A program made the position numbers and the translations under genes. The notes beneath the pieces are model-generated. The model was not told the DNA's origin, did no database searches, and worked only from the letters and a program-made list of their open reading frames with translations. 32,889 nt of DNA from Polymyxa betae (taxonomy: Eukaryota; Endomyxa; Phytomyxea; Plasmodiophorida; Plasmodiophoridae): NCBI GenBank assembly GCA_003693705.1, contig RBZT01000746.1, positions 1 through 32,889 on the forward strand, given 5' to 3'. Of this stretch, positions 1-11,729 are shown in pieces; position 1 is the first letter of the stretch; each line of letters starts with the position of its first letter.

Positions 1-544
1 GCAACCAGCGTGTCACTTGATATCAGGTCATCTGTCTAAAATTTGATGGAATATTCATCTGAGTGATTACTCCGTCTGAATAACATCTCCATCAATCAAC
101 CGGATGGAGACGATTCCCAGCTACTACGGATTGGCCTCTATCCATGTTCGAATATATTGACACATGCTGACAGCTGCTATTATGTTTCACATTTTGTTAC
201 ATTCCATTCTCTATGACCATCTGTTCATGAACAAGTCGAATTAGATCGAGATTTGCATTAAAAAAGCTGAGAGATGATTAGAGACATGACTCTGTCAATA
301 CGAGTATCTAGGTCGTACTGACCCCAGCGAAAGGATCAATACGGCTATGGCAAGATTATGGAACGAACGATGAGAAAGGGGTGGTGTCAGGGTTTCGGGT
401 CGGGAAAGGGCCAGCCCTTCCACCTCCCCACGGACTGCGCGGCGGAATCATCATCTTTCTCTCTTGTATTGCCCTGACCACCCAACGACGTCCCGCCGCC
501 ACCCGCCCTTTGGCCTGCTCGCTCCCCGCCCTGGGCGGGCCAGT
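1..544. other. Left edge and 5' flank of the SANT-like gene
   Basis: I see no gene in this stretch. The last 150 bases become GC-rich and the frame of the following gene is open upstream of its first ATG, from about 464, but no ATG occurs in that extension. I therefore treat it as leader sequence. No TATA box or other promoter motif is convincing. Confidence 0.4.
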
Positions 545-2362
545 ATGACGTCGCCATCGCCGCCGCAGACGGCGCCGTGGACCGAGTCCGAACAGGACTA
601 CCTGCTGTCGTTAGTGCCAGCCCAGGTGGGGTCGTGGGCCGGCTGGGACTATGTCGCCGCCTGCATGATGAATCAGTTCGGACCGATGCGCATCTATAAC
701 GGCCCCGTCGTACAGGCCCAGTTCTACGGGCTTCGCGATCGTTGGCAACACGATCAGACGCCGCCGGATCCGTATTGCTATCCGAACGTTGCCGCCGTTA
801 ACGCCGATCGCGGACTTCAACAACCGGTTCTCCAAGACATCAGCCGTACTAGCCCGACCGTTCAGGTGCCTTTGTAATTTTTGTTGTTATAATTTGGATG
901 TTCTGCATTATGTTCGTGTTTTGATGATTTTGTGGTGGAACTGATTGAGAATGTTTTCATGGAAATGTTCGTTTTGACGTTTTTAAATGATTAGGCCGTA
1001 CAGGACGAGGATGGTACTGGCTCGAAAGTCCGCATTGTGGACCGTATCGGAACTCAGATGGAGTATCAGTTCGTTGCAGAAGATCGCCTATATGTTCATT
1101 GTAACAATACTCTCTCACCCGCCGTCTATGATGTTCCTCTCCCAACTACTTCTACCGACAATATTATGCTGGAGACCTCTGCTGCTATGAATCTATTATC
1201 GGTAACTCCGGGGTTCCTCCTTCTCCTATTTTCTAGTCTAACCACCCGTTCATAGGCAGGCGTACCGGACCCATTGCCTGACGAACACGTCCGAATTCCG
1301 GAATTCGGCCTTCCTGATTCTAATGTTACACAAACGTTTCAGCATCTGAGCACAGACAATAGTTCTGTACCTGTTGCGGACCCGTTCGTATTCACGGATT
1401 GCGGTGTGGATGATTCCGGATCGGTGATCCGTAAGAACTATACGAAATGGACTCCGGAAGAGGAACAATTCCTACAGCAAGTAGTCCGTGAACATGTTAA
1501 TGATTGGGATCGTATTGTGCAACGTATGCATGAACGATTCCCACACGGACGTACCTATACAGTTGGGTCTCTTAAGAAGAAGATCCAGTACGTCCCTGTA
1601 TGCCGAAATATTCCGGAATCGTGGTTTCGATCGGATCATGTGATGATGTTACCGCTGTCGCAATACTACGGGGTTCCACCAATGTCCGGTCGTAACAATA
1701 TGCCCGAAATGTTACGTTACAAGCTTCCTCCGGAGACCGACCCGAGCTCCGCAATCGCTTCACTGAGTAGTCCGCCGCCATCAGTCGGAGTTTTCCGTCC
1801 CGAACCATCACGGGTCCGTATCATATCCGAGGCGCAACCATCTGCGGACTTATCTCAGATCTCGGGACCATCAGCGCAGCCCGCTCCGGATCCATCTCTG
1901 CCGGTTCGGTCATCGTCTCGGATGTCTGAAGACGAGATCATTGCTGCGGCCATCGTTCGGGTCGTACCGGACCTCGGACTACTGGGCCTAGACGCCGCGC
2001 TGATACTGGATGATCCAGCAACGTATTGGGCGTCGACGGAACCTCATCCTGCAGAGGACGCTCACGCTGATTGTAATGTTACATCCGTGCCTGGAACGTG
2101 TACGGATCCAGCTCTATCTGAATCGATCGGCGGGTCAGTGGATGGAGGCGAACATCTAGTTGAAGGAGACTCATTAGGAGGAGATTTACGACCTGAGTGT
2201 TATGATACTAATATCTGTGATGTAACATCATCTCCTGGGTTAGAGAACTCTGAATCCGATAACAACTCCAAGGAGAAGCCCACAAACTCCACGGATGCTC
2301 CAACGTGGCGTCGTTGGCTACAGAAATATACGACATTGAAGACTGCGCTCGGAGTTCAATAA
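545..2362 (+). CDS. Protein with two Myb/SANT-like domains (three exons)
   Basis: Exons 545-865, 995-1201 and 1256-2362 join in phase 0 at both junctions (GTGCCT...TTAG and GTAACT...ATAG) and give about 544 aa. The start is the first in-frame ATG. Residues about 11-70 (PWTESEQDYLL followed by a spaced aromatic pattern) and about 240-290 (KWTPEEEQFL then NDWDRIVQRM) look like two diverged Myb/SANT-type helix-turn-helix domains. Such domains usually bind DNA or histone tails in the nucleus. The C-terminal 250 residues are rich in Ser, Pro, Asp and Glu and look disordered. There is no signal peptide or membrane segment. A transcription or chromatin factor is the likely role by inference; the precise subfamily is not recognisable. 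It is separate in style from the signal-peptide genes that follow. Confidence 0.75.
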
Positions 2363-4189
2363 CATACGACATTATCAGCAAGTTCGCGGTATCGTTCGCT
2401 TAACGAGATTTATGGACGTACTGTCTCACTAATTATTATCTTGGAACTCTATTTATATACATTGATTCGCTTATTTATAACATTCATCCGCTTATCTAAT
2501 CTCGAGCAAATTGATGCCCGACACAACAGCCATGTAAGCCCGACCATGTGATGAATCTCGTCGTTATCAGAGACTTCTAGATAATAGATGACCAATAAAC
2601 CTGTATTCTAAAATGAAGTTCAGAACCTACCTGTTCAAGAGTCTCACGATTTCAGTTCAATATGGCTGATCTGAAAACCTGTTGAGACAAAGTGATAATG
2701 ATTACCTTGCAATACAGTACGAGATACAATAAAACAATAACAATGACAAATTTTAATACAATAGAACAGATTCGAAGTTCAAAATTTCTCAAAATTTGAT
2801 AAAAATGCTGTACAGAAGAACGACTGAGTCGACTAAATAATCTTTTTGGGTCCTGTTAGAGGCATTAATTGTCACAACCAAAACGTGCCGTGTATATTAC
2901 CAGGCATCCAATTTATTCAGGTAAGTCTCGGTAAGAATTCGGTTTCTAGGAATCACATTCTTTAAGAGCCTGCAATACTGGATTGCATAGACAGACGAAG
3001 TCAGGCAAGCGATGGCTGTCAATACTCAATTTCGGCTCTAATTCGACGATGCCTTTGGTTTTAGAAGTTCTTCTCATATGATTTCCAAATACAAAGAGCT
3101 GCACTGCTATGACCACGGAATCGAACGCAACGAAATAGGATAGTTTGCCAAGAGACCTTGAATATCACGAATTCAGATGTATTAACTTTAGCTCCGAAAT
3201 TCCGATCCTGTGAAGCAAATCTTAAAACACTCGAGATTCGAAGCCATTATAAATCTGGACACCGTCATTCGGCAGAGCTCAGAGGACATAAAGAGCCAAT
3301 CCTTCGAGTGAGTTCCCGTCGATTCAGATTGTGTCCGTTGCTGATATTGTAGTAGGACGATGTGATTGGACATACAAGGTTGGATGAGTCAGTTTGGTAT
3401 TGAGAATCCCATCTTTTTTAAGCACCAAACTTGACTGACCATTTCTGAAAGCTATCCTAAATAGACAAAGGAAAAGAGACCAGGTCTCTATCGATTTGAA
3501 TGAGGTTTTCGTCCGTCTATGGGCTTGATTGACGCCTTTTGGTAATGGGGAGTATTCAAGCAATCGAGGCCTACTGACATTTCTGTACCAATTTGCATAT
3601 ATTCCTGCTACTAGCTAATATCGGTCCACAAATATGTAGCAGAGCGGCGACGATCCCATCTATCACTATGAACATTCACCCAGATATCCCCAGTTAGCGA
3701 CCGACATTCAACCTCGGCGAATATTCAAACGGCGTTATCAGTCCAATCGCCGCATGTAGTGTCGAATTTGTGCTCCGATCGCCTACAGGTACTACCCAAC
3801 TACCGGCATTCATTGACCGTACCCGACCCCATGATCCGACACTCCCTGCTTTTTTAGTATGACCCCACCAATATCATAGCAATATGCTGCATCAGAATAA
3901 TTAAAAAAAAAAATGGTATTAGCAGGATTGTTTCACATGTCACCCGTGAGCTTTTTTAATCTTTCTGCATAAAAGAGTTGATCGCCTCCTTTTCATTGCC
4001 AAACATTATAAAAACCCTAATAGGTTTTGAATTGGAATGAGTTTGAAAAGTGTGTGTGTGTACTTTTGAGAATTTCAAAAGGAAGGCAATGCTTCCGGTT
4101 GACTTAGTGTGAGTCGACCTTATTGATATCTCGAAATTCGTCTAACAGCGGTCATATGCTAACACGAACTTTGTTTTGGATACACCTTA
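2363..4189. other. Intergenic stretch, no supported gene
   Basis: No ORF here has splice partners or a motif I trust. Short ORFs at 3158-3352 (+) and 3324-3563 (-) are isolated. Base composition is AT-rich, with an A-run near 3900 and a short TG-dinucleotide run near 4050. Confidence 0.5.
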
Positions 4190-4320
4190 AACGCCCCTAA
4201 AAAAAAGCCCCTAAAAAAATTCCCGAAAAAAGCCCCTAAAACAGCCTCAAGAAAGCCCCGAAAAAATCCCCCAAAAAAGCCCCCTAAAACGGCCTCAAAG
4301 AAGCCCCGATAAAAGCAAAG
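4190..4320. repeat. Degenerate tandem repeat of A-runs and CCCCT/CCCCG blocks
   Basis: About ten imperfect units of the form AAAAAAGCCCC(T/G)AA follow one another, with some units expanded to ACAGCCTCAAG. The unit length drifts around 12-17 bases. It is strongly strand-asymmetric: C-runs and A-runs are on the plus strand only. It sits about 220 bases upstream of the RING gene. Confidence 0.8.
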
Positions 4321-4346
4321 AGGTTTCCAAAAAAAGTTGCGAGCAC

Positions 4347-4366
4347 TGGGGGTGGCGCAGCCCCCG
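4347..4366. repeat. GC-rich hairpin GGGGGTGGCGCAGCCCCC
   Basis: An imperfect palindrome pairs GGGGG(TGG) with (G)CCCCC around a CGCA loop. It immediately follows the A/CCCC repeat array and is followed by a T-run. Its function is unknown; it could be the end of a mobile or repetitive unit. Confidence 0.6.
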
Positions 4367-4537
4367 GAGCCCTCTTTTTAGTCATTGGCCTCCGAGTGAG
4401 AACCGGCCAGAGCTGCCAACAGAGGGATCCGGAATTAGACGCAGTAGTATAGACGGACTATCATCTTAATCCACGAGATTAATCTCGCAAAACCAACTCC
4501 AAGTTCGATGGTGTTGGGGTCGTGACCATTCCCTGTC

Positions 4538-7208
4538 ATGAGGTGGACGATCGCGACCTGCTGGGCCGTACTGGCGCTGGGCTCGGCCCTGGCTGAGCCC
4601 ATGTACAACGAACAGGTCCAGGATCGGATCATCGATGTATACAGGCTCGTGCATAGCACGGACACCTTTCTCCATGACGACCGAAATCAGGCAGGAGATC
4701 CGCGATCTGTTCCCTCATTTCCTGGCCGGATACGAAGCCCGATTCCCGAAACTGACCGCTTATCATTATCTGGTCCGGAAGCAGAATTCAGCCACTGCAG
4801 ACGTGTCTATTTTTATCGAGACTCTGCTGCTAAGCAATATGCGGCCCTATTAATGGTCATGATGCCGCACAAGCAGCTTAACGCGATCTCGGCGGAATCC
4901 AACACTCTCCTTCTCACATTGCTGGATAACACCAGATCGGAATACGATGCCGTCATGCTGGCTCCCGCCTACGAACGTATTATTCAACGAATGGAGAAAC
5001 GAACGCTGTCAGCTGGTGCTCCAACGGCATTAGATCTGTATTATAATAAGTTCGTGCTGCCGACATTCACTGAAACTCGAACCTCGGAGAGCCGAATGCC
5101 GCTCGGCAGTGTATTTGATAAGTTTCTGGAGCTGTCCCCTCTGAAGGATGCGAAATCGTTAGCAAAGCAGGCTTCTATGCAGCTGGGTCCTGTATTATGG
5201 TCGCAGGTCTTCTACAAACTCGTGGCTAGAGACTTCCGCATCATGTTAAAATCCCGTTTCTGGCTGGTTACCGTTGATCAGTCCCAGAATCTATTCAAAC
5301 ATTGCATCCAAGATCTATTAAATGTTCAAGACAAATCTGCTTATGTTGATCATATCCTGATCGAGTTTGTTCTAAATGCAGATCTATCCTATTGTCAAAT
5401 ACTGTCCATGTTGGCGTTCAGAAGAGTCCACAGGGACGGTACGACGTACAGGTCGGTGCGATGCTCCCTATTTTTTTAACTGGAATTTTCTCTATCATTG
5501 TCTTCTACTGTTTCGTTACTTAATTTGCCGATTGTTGTTCGTATTTGTCAGGGTTTCTATGGCTTGTTGCTCGGTTAGAGTTTAGGGTTTTGGAATTGCC
5601 TCTCTCTTAAATGCTTCTAGGCCTTTCCTACGGGCATCGGGTGCGTTGAAGTCGCTCTTTGATCATCATTTCCATCATTCGCAGATTACAAAGATCGATC
5701 TACTACAGCATATGACAGAGCCTGATCTATTCCACTTGTTCATGAAATTACTCAGTTTATTTCATCGGTACAAAAGCAGGGAACGCGTGTCATGAATTCC
5801 CCACTCATATGTAACATTACAGCCCAGATATGTCTCGCAACGCCGCCTTCTATCAGTTTGCTGGCTCTGTTGTCTATAATGCCATGCGGCTCAATGTTAA
5901 TCTGGGTATCCACGACTATCTCTATCATCCGCAACGTATCATATCCAATCCTGAACTGGCCGCATCTGATCCATGCCATCTTGTAATGGCTCTTGGTATG
6001 TGGTATGAAATCAGACAAACATTCGCATTTTTTTTTATTTTTCATACGTTTTTCTTTCTCCCTTACGTTCTTTTTTTTATTTTTTACTTTTTGTTTTAAT
6101 TTTTTCATACGTTTTCTTTTTTTCCTAGGTTTTTTTATTTTATGTTTTTTTATTTTTTCATACTTTTTTTTCGTACGATGTCTGAGAGAGGAATGTTTTA
6201 GGGCAATTCGTTCCAAGAAATATCGAAAAATGTTTGATGGTGAACAGCCAGTGCAGGACGAAGGGTATTCGGTGTTGTGTATGGCTGCCCGTCTACTTAA
6301 GATCGCCGATCAAACAAGTGACCCTGCAGAGCAAAGGCGCTGTGATCAATACGTTCAGCTGGTTGCGTCGGCGGTGACCACGGCTTCTGGCCTCGGTCCG
6401 CTCAATATTCAGCTGGTCCGCAATAAAGCGATGGTATCCGTACCAGTGCAATGTGATCGCACTGGCCCTGGCCGTCAGTGGTGCTAATGATACGGCTCTG
6501 GATTATACCGAACTTATGCATGCGTTACTGAAATCCGAACGGATTTTGGAGTGTTTGCGATCCCCGCAGACGGTTTCTATTGATCTTCGTGAACTGCTAT
6601 CACGGGATTATTTACGTTTACAGCCAGAACAACAACAAATACGTAGTGAGTACTCTATGTACAGCTCCGGTACGTAATAGTATTGAAATTTTTTCAAACA
6701 ATTTTCGTGAAAAATGTTTGTCCTATCATTTTCCCGTTTTCGAATGTCCTCGAAAGTCGATTTCCACTAATATGTGTGTAGGGTTTGTAACGGAATGGTT
6801 ACAGCCTGTCCATGTCTCGAACATTGTTGTTAAAATTCAACTGATGATGTACGTTACGCTTTCCATTTCTTCTGTTGGAGGTTATGTCTGAGCTAGGGTT
6901 TAGGCTTGTCCAATATGCTTAGATCGTCTGGTTAATGAAGACGCTTCAGATTGCGACCAAGATGGGAATGGACCCCTGGTCTGCCATTTTCTGTTCTTTT
7001 ATTACAGATGTCTAATCGCGATGTTCAGATCAGCAACGATGCTGTTGTGCAATTTCCTTGCGCCCTGAATCATTTCTGCCATGTCCAATGTGGTATACAA
7101 TACAAGCTAAACAGTGACCTCTATGAGATTAGATGTCCGTTATGTCGTGGAGAGAACCATCGCTCATCAACGGCATCAACTGATACGTCATTATCAACTT
7201 CAGAATGA
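4538..7208 (+). CDS. Signal-peptide protein with kinase-family scaffold and C-terminal RING-H2 finger
   Basis: The start ATG opens a signal peptide (MRWTIATCWAVLALGSALAE). Exons: 4538-4636, about 4695-4840, to 5451, 5621-5767, 5823-6002, 6202-about 6433, about 6454-6642, 6782-6852, 6904-6930 (or 6978) and 7008-7208. The body matches the scaffold of paralogues A-C piece by piece: EARFPKLTAYHYLVRKQNSATA against EARFNALVTYVRKRDLATA in C, and LGPVLWSQVFYK against LPPHIWCRVFYQ. The end carries CPICLD, then PCALNHFCHVQC, then CPLC. This is a complete C3H2C3 RING-H2 ligand set, the usual signature of an E3 ubiquitin ligase. No transmembrane segment was seen. Two places (near 4840 and near 6440) need a frame change that I cannot explain by clean splicing, so it may be mildly degenerate or contain sequence errors. 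Confidence 0.7.
6003..6201 (+). repeat. T-rich intron with recurring TTTTTTCATACGTTTT motif
   Basis: This intron of the RING gene is almost entirely T on the coding strand and contains three related copies of a CATACGTTTT/CATACTTTTT motif. The donor is GTATGA at 6003 and the acceptor is TTTTAG at 6201. An alternative CCTAG acceptor lies inside at about 6128. Confidence 0.6.
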
Positions 7209-8437
7209 GATCGGGGTGGACTTCAGGTCACCCTTTAATACACTTTCAGCAATAGACTTTACATTTTACTGAAAACGGTTTCATGGCCTGTAGCGTACTT
7301 TCCTGTACTGCCACCTTTAAAAGATATTATTGCTGAAGGCTCCGGACAGGCGAGGTAGCACTTCATTATCAAGGATTTACGTCGATTTGGCAGATCCGCT
7401 AATACGAACAGAGAACGATCAAGATATTTTGGCTTTAGATATCAAGAAATCAGGTGTTTCATAGAACGAGAAAGACCGAGCTCGATGCAACCGATCCTGT
7501 CGCAAACATTAAACGTCGTCTCTGAAGATATCGAAATAGAATTATGGAAACGCTCACTCAGATACAGATCATGATCATGGTCTTTGACATATTTCTGCTC
7601 ATCTCCTGTGGCTTATTTCTCAGAATTGCAGCTGAAACAGAATTAGAAATAAAAACGCAAAGGCTTGCACAAAACTAGTATATCCCTAGATGTAAAAAGT
7701 CGTTCTCGAGAATAACGAATTAAACGACAACCAGAGAATCGTAAGTGAACACGCCCTGTTAGTTTCGGTTTGTTACTTCTTAGTTCCAATTCTTCACTGA
7801 ACAACATTGCCTTGGTCGACTTGTGTTATTTGCACGGGATTCCATGTATACATTGCTTCGACCAGATTGGCAGCACAAATTCGCAAAACCTCTTCTCATT
7901 CAGCTTGGAATGTTTCTGAATTTTTGCATTATAGCCTCTTCCATCTCCGGTCTAATCTCAACTTTACCTTTCCTTTGACCTCACTACCTAACTGCCAAAT
8001 CCTCCTTCAGTTTCGTCTTCACAACTCCTTCAGCTCATAGCTCAGGTTGGACCCTACCATAATGAACGATTTTCAAAAGTAGAAAATGACAATGGTTCAA
8101 TACCACAAAAACTCCAAAAAAGGGCACAAATATGACAAATTGAATCTAAAATAATACAAATTAAATAGTTTGATGCCTTTAATGCTCCAATTATATATAA
8201 AGCTGATCGGCAGAGAAACATAAACAATACAGTAAGGAGTATAGAGAGCAACATAACCAACGCAGAAAAGAATATGATCAACAATATACTCTTTAAACAT
8301 AGATTGAAGAAAACGAAGGTAAAAAAAATAGAGAAAACGAAAAACTAAATCGGCATCATATATTCTACTAGAGCCATTCATGCAGCTACAAAAAGAAGTG
8401 TGATAAAAACCTAGATTTGAATTTTATAGATTAATTG
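7209..8437. other. Intergenic AT-rich stretch, no supported gene
   Basis: Only short isolated ORFs occur. The part from about 8050 to 8430 is very AT-rich. I see no conserved motif or repeat. Confidence 0.5.
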
Positions 8438-8610
8438 ATGCTGTATGGAAGTGAAATCCGCCAGGCCAATATCACGATCGCCGCCGCTGATTCCGACCAT
8501 GCGACCACCGTCGCAAATGACGCGAGAATGCAGAACGGCATCGATCAGATCTTCATCCAGATGAGCATCAGCCGATCCCGCGACATATTCTGATACCGCT
8601 GCTTATCCAT
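8438..8610. other. GC-richer island with an open frame on each strand
   Basis: On the plus strand an ATG at 8438 opens 51 codons to a TGA at 8591. On the minus strand an overlapping frame from a CAG acceptor near 8607 is also open and reads as a plausible protein end (ISGGDRDIGLADFTS) before an AT-rich stretch. Composition is clearly richer in G+C than its flanks, suggesting an exon, but I cannot choose the strand or assign a product. Confidence 0.3.
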
Positions 8611-8687
8611 GCATCCAACCTGCCAGATCATTATGCAACAATATTCTTTCAAATTAGAATGCTTCGAATTCGTTTCGTTTAGCGACG

Positions 8688-9243
8688 ATGGAGGAGCGAC
8701 CATCTCTACAGGTTCATCAAGAGGCTCTGCGATTACTGCATCAACCTGCCTTAACCGAATCAATGGACTCAGTTTTCGGGGCTGTACGACCTGAACCCTT
8801 CATTCAGTATGTGTATTTGGAATTTCCTGGACTTTTTGCTTGGAGCTGTCCGAAAGGCATCGCAATCAATGTGTTTGCTGAAAGAGTCCGATCGACTTTG
8901 ATCCATCCTTTTCCGTTGATGGTTCGGATGCTGCATGAGATCGCCCATTACAAAGCTCGATGGGCTGCTGATGATTTCAACCTCTCATCGCCAACATCGC
9001 TGCGTTCCATCAATCGACTTCAGCAGTAAGCCTCGAACTGAGATATTCTATCCGCTTAAAGTCCATTTCTAGAATGGGATTCAAATTGGGGAATCATGTC
9101 GATTAGGGCGATTTTATCGAACTGGCTGTGGTTGTGCAGAAGCTGTCTTATGTGCGGCATTGCAACAGCGAATGGTCCGAGCTCCAGGTCCGATTCCAGA
9201 TTTGCCATTCGAAGACGGACTTCTTCTTGATCGAATCGTATGA
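8688..9243 (+). CDS. Possible small zincin-like protein with HEIAH motif
   Basis: An ATG at 8688 opens 112 codons ending at a strong GTAAGC donor (9026). A TTTCTAG acceptor at 9072 leads into a second open stretch of 56 codons to a TGA at 9241-9243. The first exon contains MVRMLHEIAHYKARW, where HEIAH fits the HExxH zinc-binding helix of metallopeptidases. The second contains GESCRLGRFYRTG, a possible site for a third ligand. As read, exon 1 ends in phase 2 while the second stretch is open in phase 0, so either the splice differs or there is a frameshift. No signal peptide is evident. HExxH also occurs by chance, so the enzyme assignment is tentative. Confidence 0.4.
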
Positions 9244-10106
9244 GCGCCGCAATACGAAATTCTGCGGTCGTTTGATAACCTGCAGTTTGGCTTTAGCTGC
9301 GATTTTCCAAAGGAATTCTGCTAAGCACGCTGGATTGGATTCGAAATTGTTTTGAACTCCGTGATCCTGTTCATTCATGCGAACGCTGCGGAAGAAACCA
9401 GGCCTGAAATTAGGGCTTAGGGTTATGAGCTTATAAAAATACTAATTTATCAGTTAACTATTGCCTAGATAGATCGAGAAACAAGGAATACCCGAGTGAG
9501 AAGACTTCACGGACAGGTCTCTCCCGAATCGAACGATTGTCTGGTTCGTCGCGGATTCGGATGCGACCCTATAAAAACTATTGTTGAAATTGTGGATGCT
9601 GTCTCAAACTGGTTAGAAATTGCAAGAAAATGCCAGATAGCATTGCGATCATGATGGCTAAGAGCATAGTTGAAGAGGCAACGCCTTTTCAATACAGGTT
9701 GGAAATTCCGGACTAAAAACGATCGAGCAATGATCACATACAAAGCGATAGTTGTTTGTAAATCATCGATGGAGAGCGCTCTCAGGAATCGATTGTCGTT
9801 ACAATCGAGAAAGAGCTTGCGGAGAATAATCTCCCGGACTTCGGTTGAAACTTGTCCGGACGTCGAAGGGAGAAGAACGTAATGCTTCTTATGTCTGATC
9901 TGGCACGATAAACAGCTAATATGGACTACACACAATACACTCATAACAGTATAATCACAGGTGAAGAAACCCTAAACCCTAGCGTTAACCAACTCGTGAC
10001 TCATGAGTTGTTAACCGAAATGTAACATGGACCTCGAGTACTGTGAAATTATCCGAGTCCGTAATAGTACGTCGTAACAGACGCACAGAACAGCGCACCT
10101 TGGTCA

Positions 10107-10120
10107 CCAATGGCAACAGG
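10107..10120. repeat. Left target-site duplication of the LINE (CCAATGGCAACAGG)
   Basis: It matches 13 of 14 bases of the copy at 14696-14709. It flanks the element exactly where the paralogue D exon is interrupted. Confidence 0.75.
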
Positions 10121-11119
10121 TCACTCCTATAACTGTTCGCGAGCCGTTGGATCGAAGGGAGGGTGTCTTGACGCCCTCCCTGGTAGGATCCAGGAGAGTG
10201 GCGACGACCAAGACGGAGACGCAGATGGGCCAGGGCTGCCAGCGGGCAGCCGATAAGGTAACTACTCTCCCTACCAGCAGCTCAGGGAGTCCCCGCGATG
10301 ACGCCAGCCGGTCGAGGGAGATGGGCTTGACCCAGACCCCGACTATAGCGGCTTTACGCTGGGCCAGCCGGACTGATATCCGTGCTGGTTACCCGAATCT
10401 CACAGGTCCGAGTTCTGCAAAGGGGCTCAGACAGGAGAAGCAATCTAAAGGGATCTATGATCGTTCAATCTGAAAAATACAATCACCATCGGGCTAGTCT
10501 CGATCAATCTTTACACCGGTCATCGACTGGACAGAAAACCAATGAATATAAATATCAAACACCCCATTTTCCTATCTCTCATAGCCAAACCCATTTTATT
10601 ACAGACCACATCCAGTTAGCAACTACCTCACCCGATCCCATTCACAGAAAAAACGCAGGCATAACACCCAGAATTCAACCGTATCAATATAAATACCAGA
10701 ATACAACTCAAATATACCAATCTCGATCAAAACCACACCAACATACACGTCCAGACCATCGATACCAAAATCCAGCCATCCACTCGACAGCTATTAACAC
10801 CTCGAAAGGCCAGCACAACTTGACGTCACTCCACTGGAAAAGGCGCAGCCTGCAGCAATTCAGGCGATACGTTTTGACCTGCATAAAGCAGCCAGTCTGG
10901 GCCCAGTCCGCCGAAATGACCAACAATAAACTGACACTTTGGATACTTAACTCAATGGGAGAATCTGCGACTTGAAGAAGCAAAAGATAGAATTTACAGA
11001 CTACCACCCCCAGGAAATGGAACCTATAGGCAGATGCCAATTACGGCATTCATGAACAATCTCTCTCAACGCCCAGAGCCAAATATCGAATACAGCAGGC
11101 GCCACAAAGAAACACGACG

Positions 11120-11729
11120 TAATCTCCATCCTACAGTGGAACGCACAAACCCTATCACAAGAAAACGCTGTCGAGTAAGCCCACCTTGCTTACAAAAGGT
11201 CAATCAATATACTCTGCATTTCTGAATGCGGTCATCGCCGACATACAGTGCAATATTTTGCAGAACTGGACTGGAATACGAGTTGAAGACATTACTCCAA
11301 CTCTGCGAATTAAAATACCCAGAATACAAATTCAATGCATCGAAATCGAAGAAGACGCTGCATTGATTTATCTATATGCCTCCACCAGATGTCCGTCACG
11401 GCACTCGTAAACAGGTTTGGGAACATGATACAGGAACGCATCATAACCAGTCAACTAAAACAAAAAAACAATCATCACCGGCGATTTTAAATACCCTAGA
11501 TAAACGATTCGGGGCAAATCATAAGGAGCACCACACATACCTCAATAGTGTTCTATACCCCATGGGATCACTGCGAATTATTAGTAGCAGGCTAAAACAG
11601 ACACGCGAAGCTTACACACTTGACGTTACATTAGGAACGAAAAAAGCGAAGACAGCAATTGAAAACTGGAAAGTCCTCAACACGTTATCCAGCGACCACA
11701 TACCGACAACATTCATCCTAAATATATAA
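11120..11729 (+). pseudogene. LINE APE-type endonuclease remnant
   Basis: Across shifting frames the order ILQWNAQTL, then ILCISE, then ITGDF, then LSSDHIPTTF follows the standard motifs of LINE endonucleases, which nick the target DNA for target-primed reverse transcription. At least two stops or frameshifts separate these motifs, so no functional enzyme can be made. Confidence 0.7.

Noticed and set aside
3324-3563. Minus-strand ORF with SSLVLKKDG, reminiscent of a gypsy reverse transcriptase entry motif
   Set aside because: Only one short motif fits, flanking residues do not, and no neighbouring retroelement domain was found.
5752-6216. Minus-strand Lys-rich ORF
   Set aside because: It is the complement of the T-rich intron of the RING gene; poly-Lys codons arise from the A-run and are not evidence of coding.
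10147-10473. ORF of 108 codons at the left end of the LINE as a host gene
   Set aside because: It lies inside the target-site duplications, in the GC-rich leader of the element, and has no motif.
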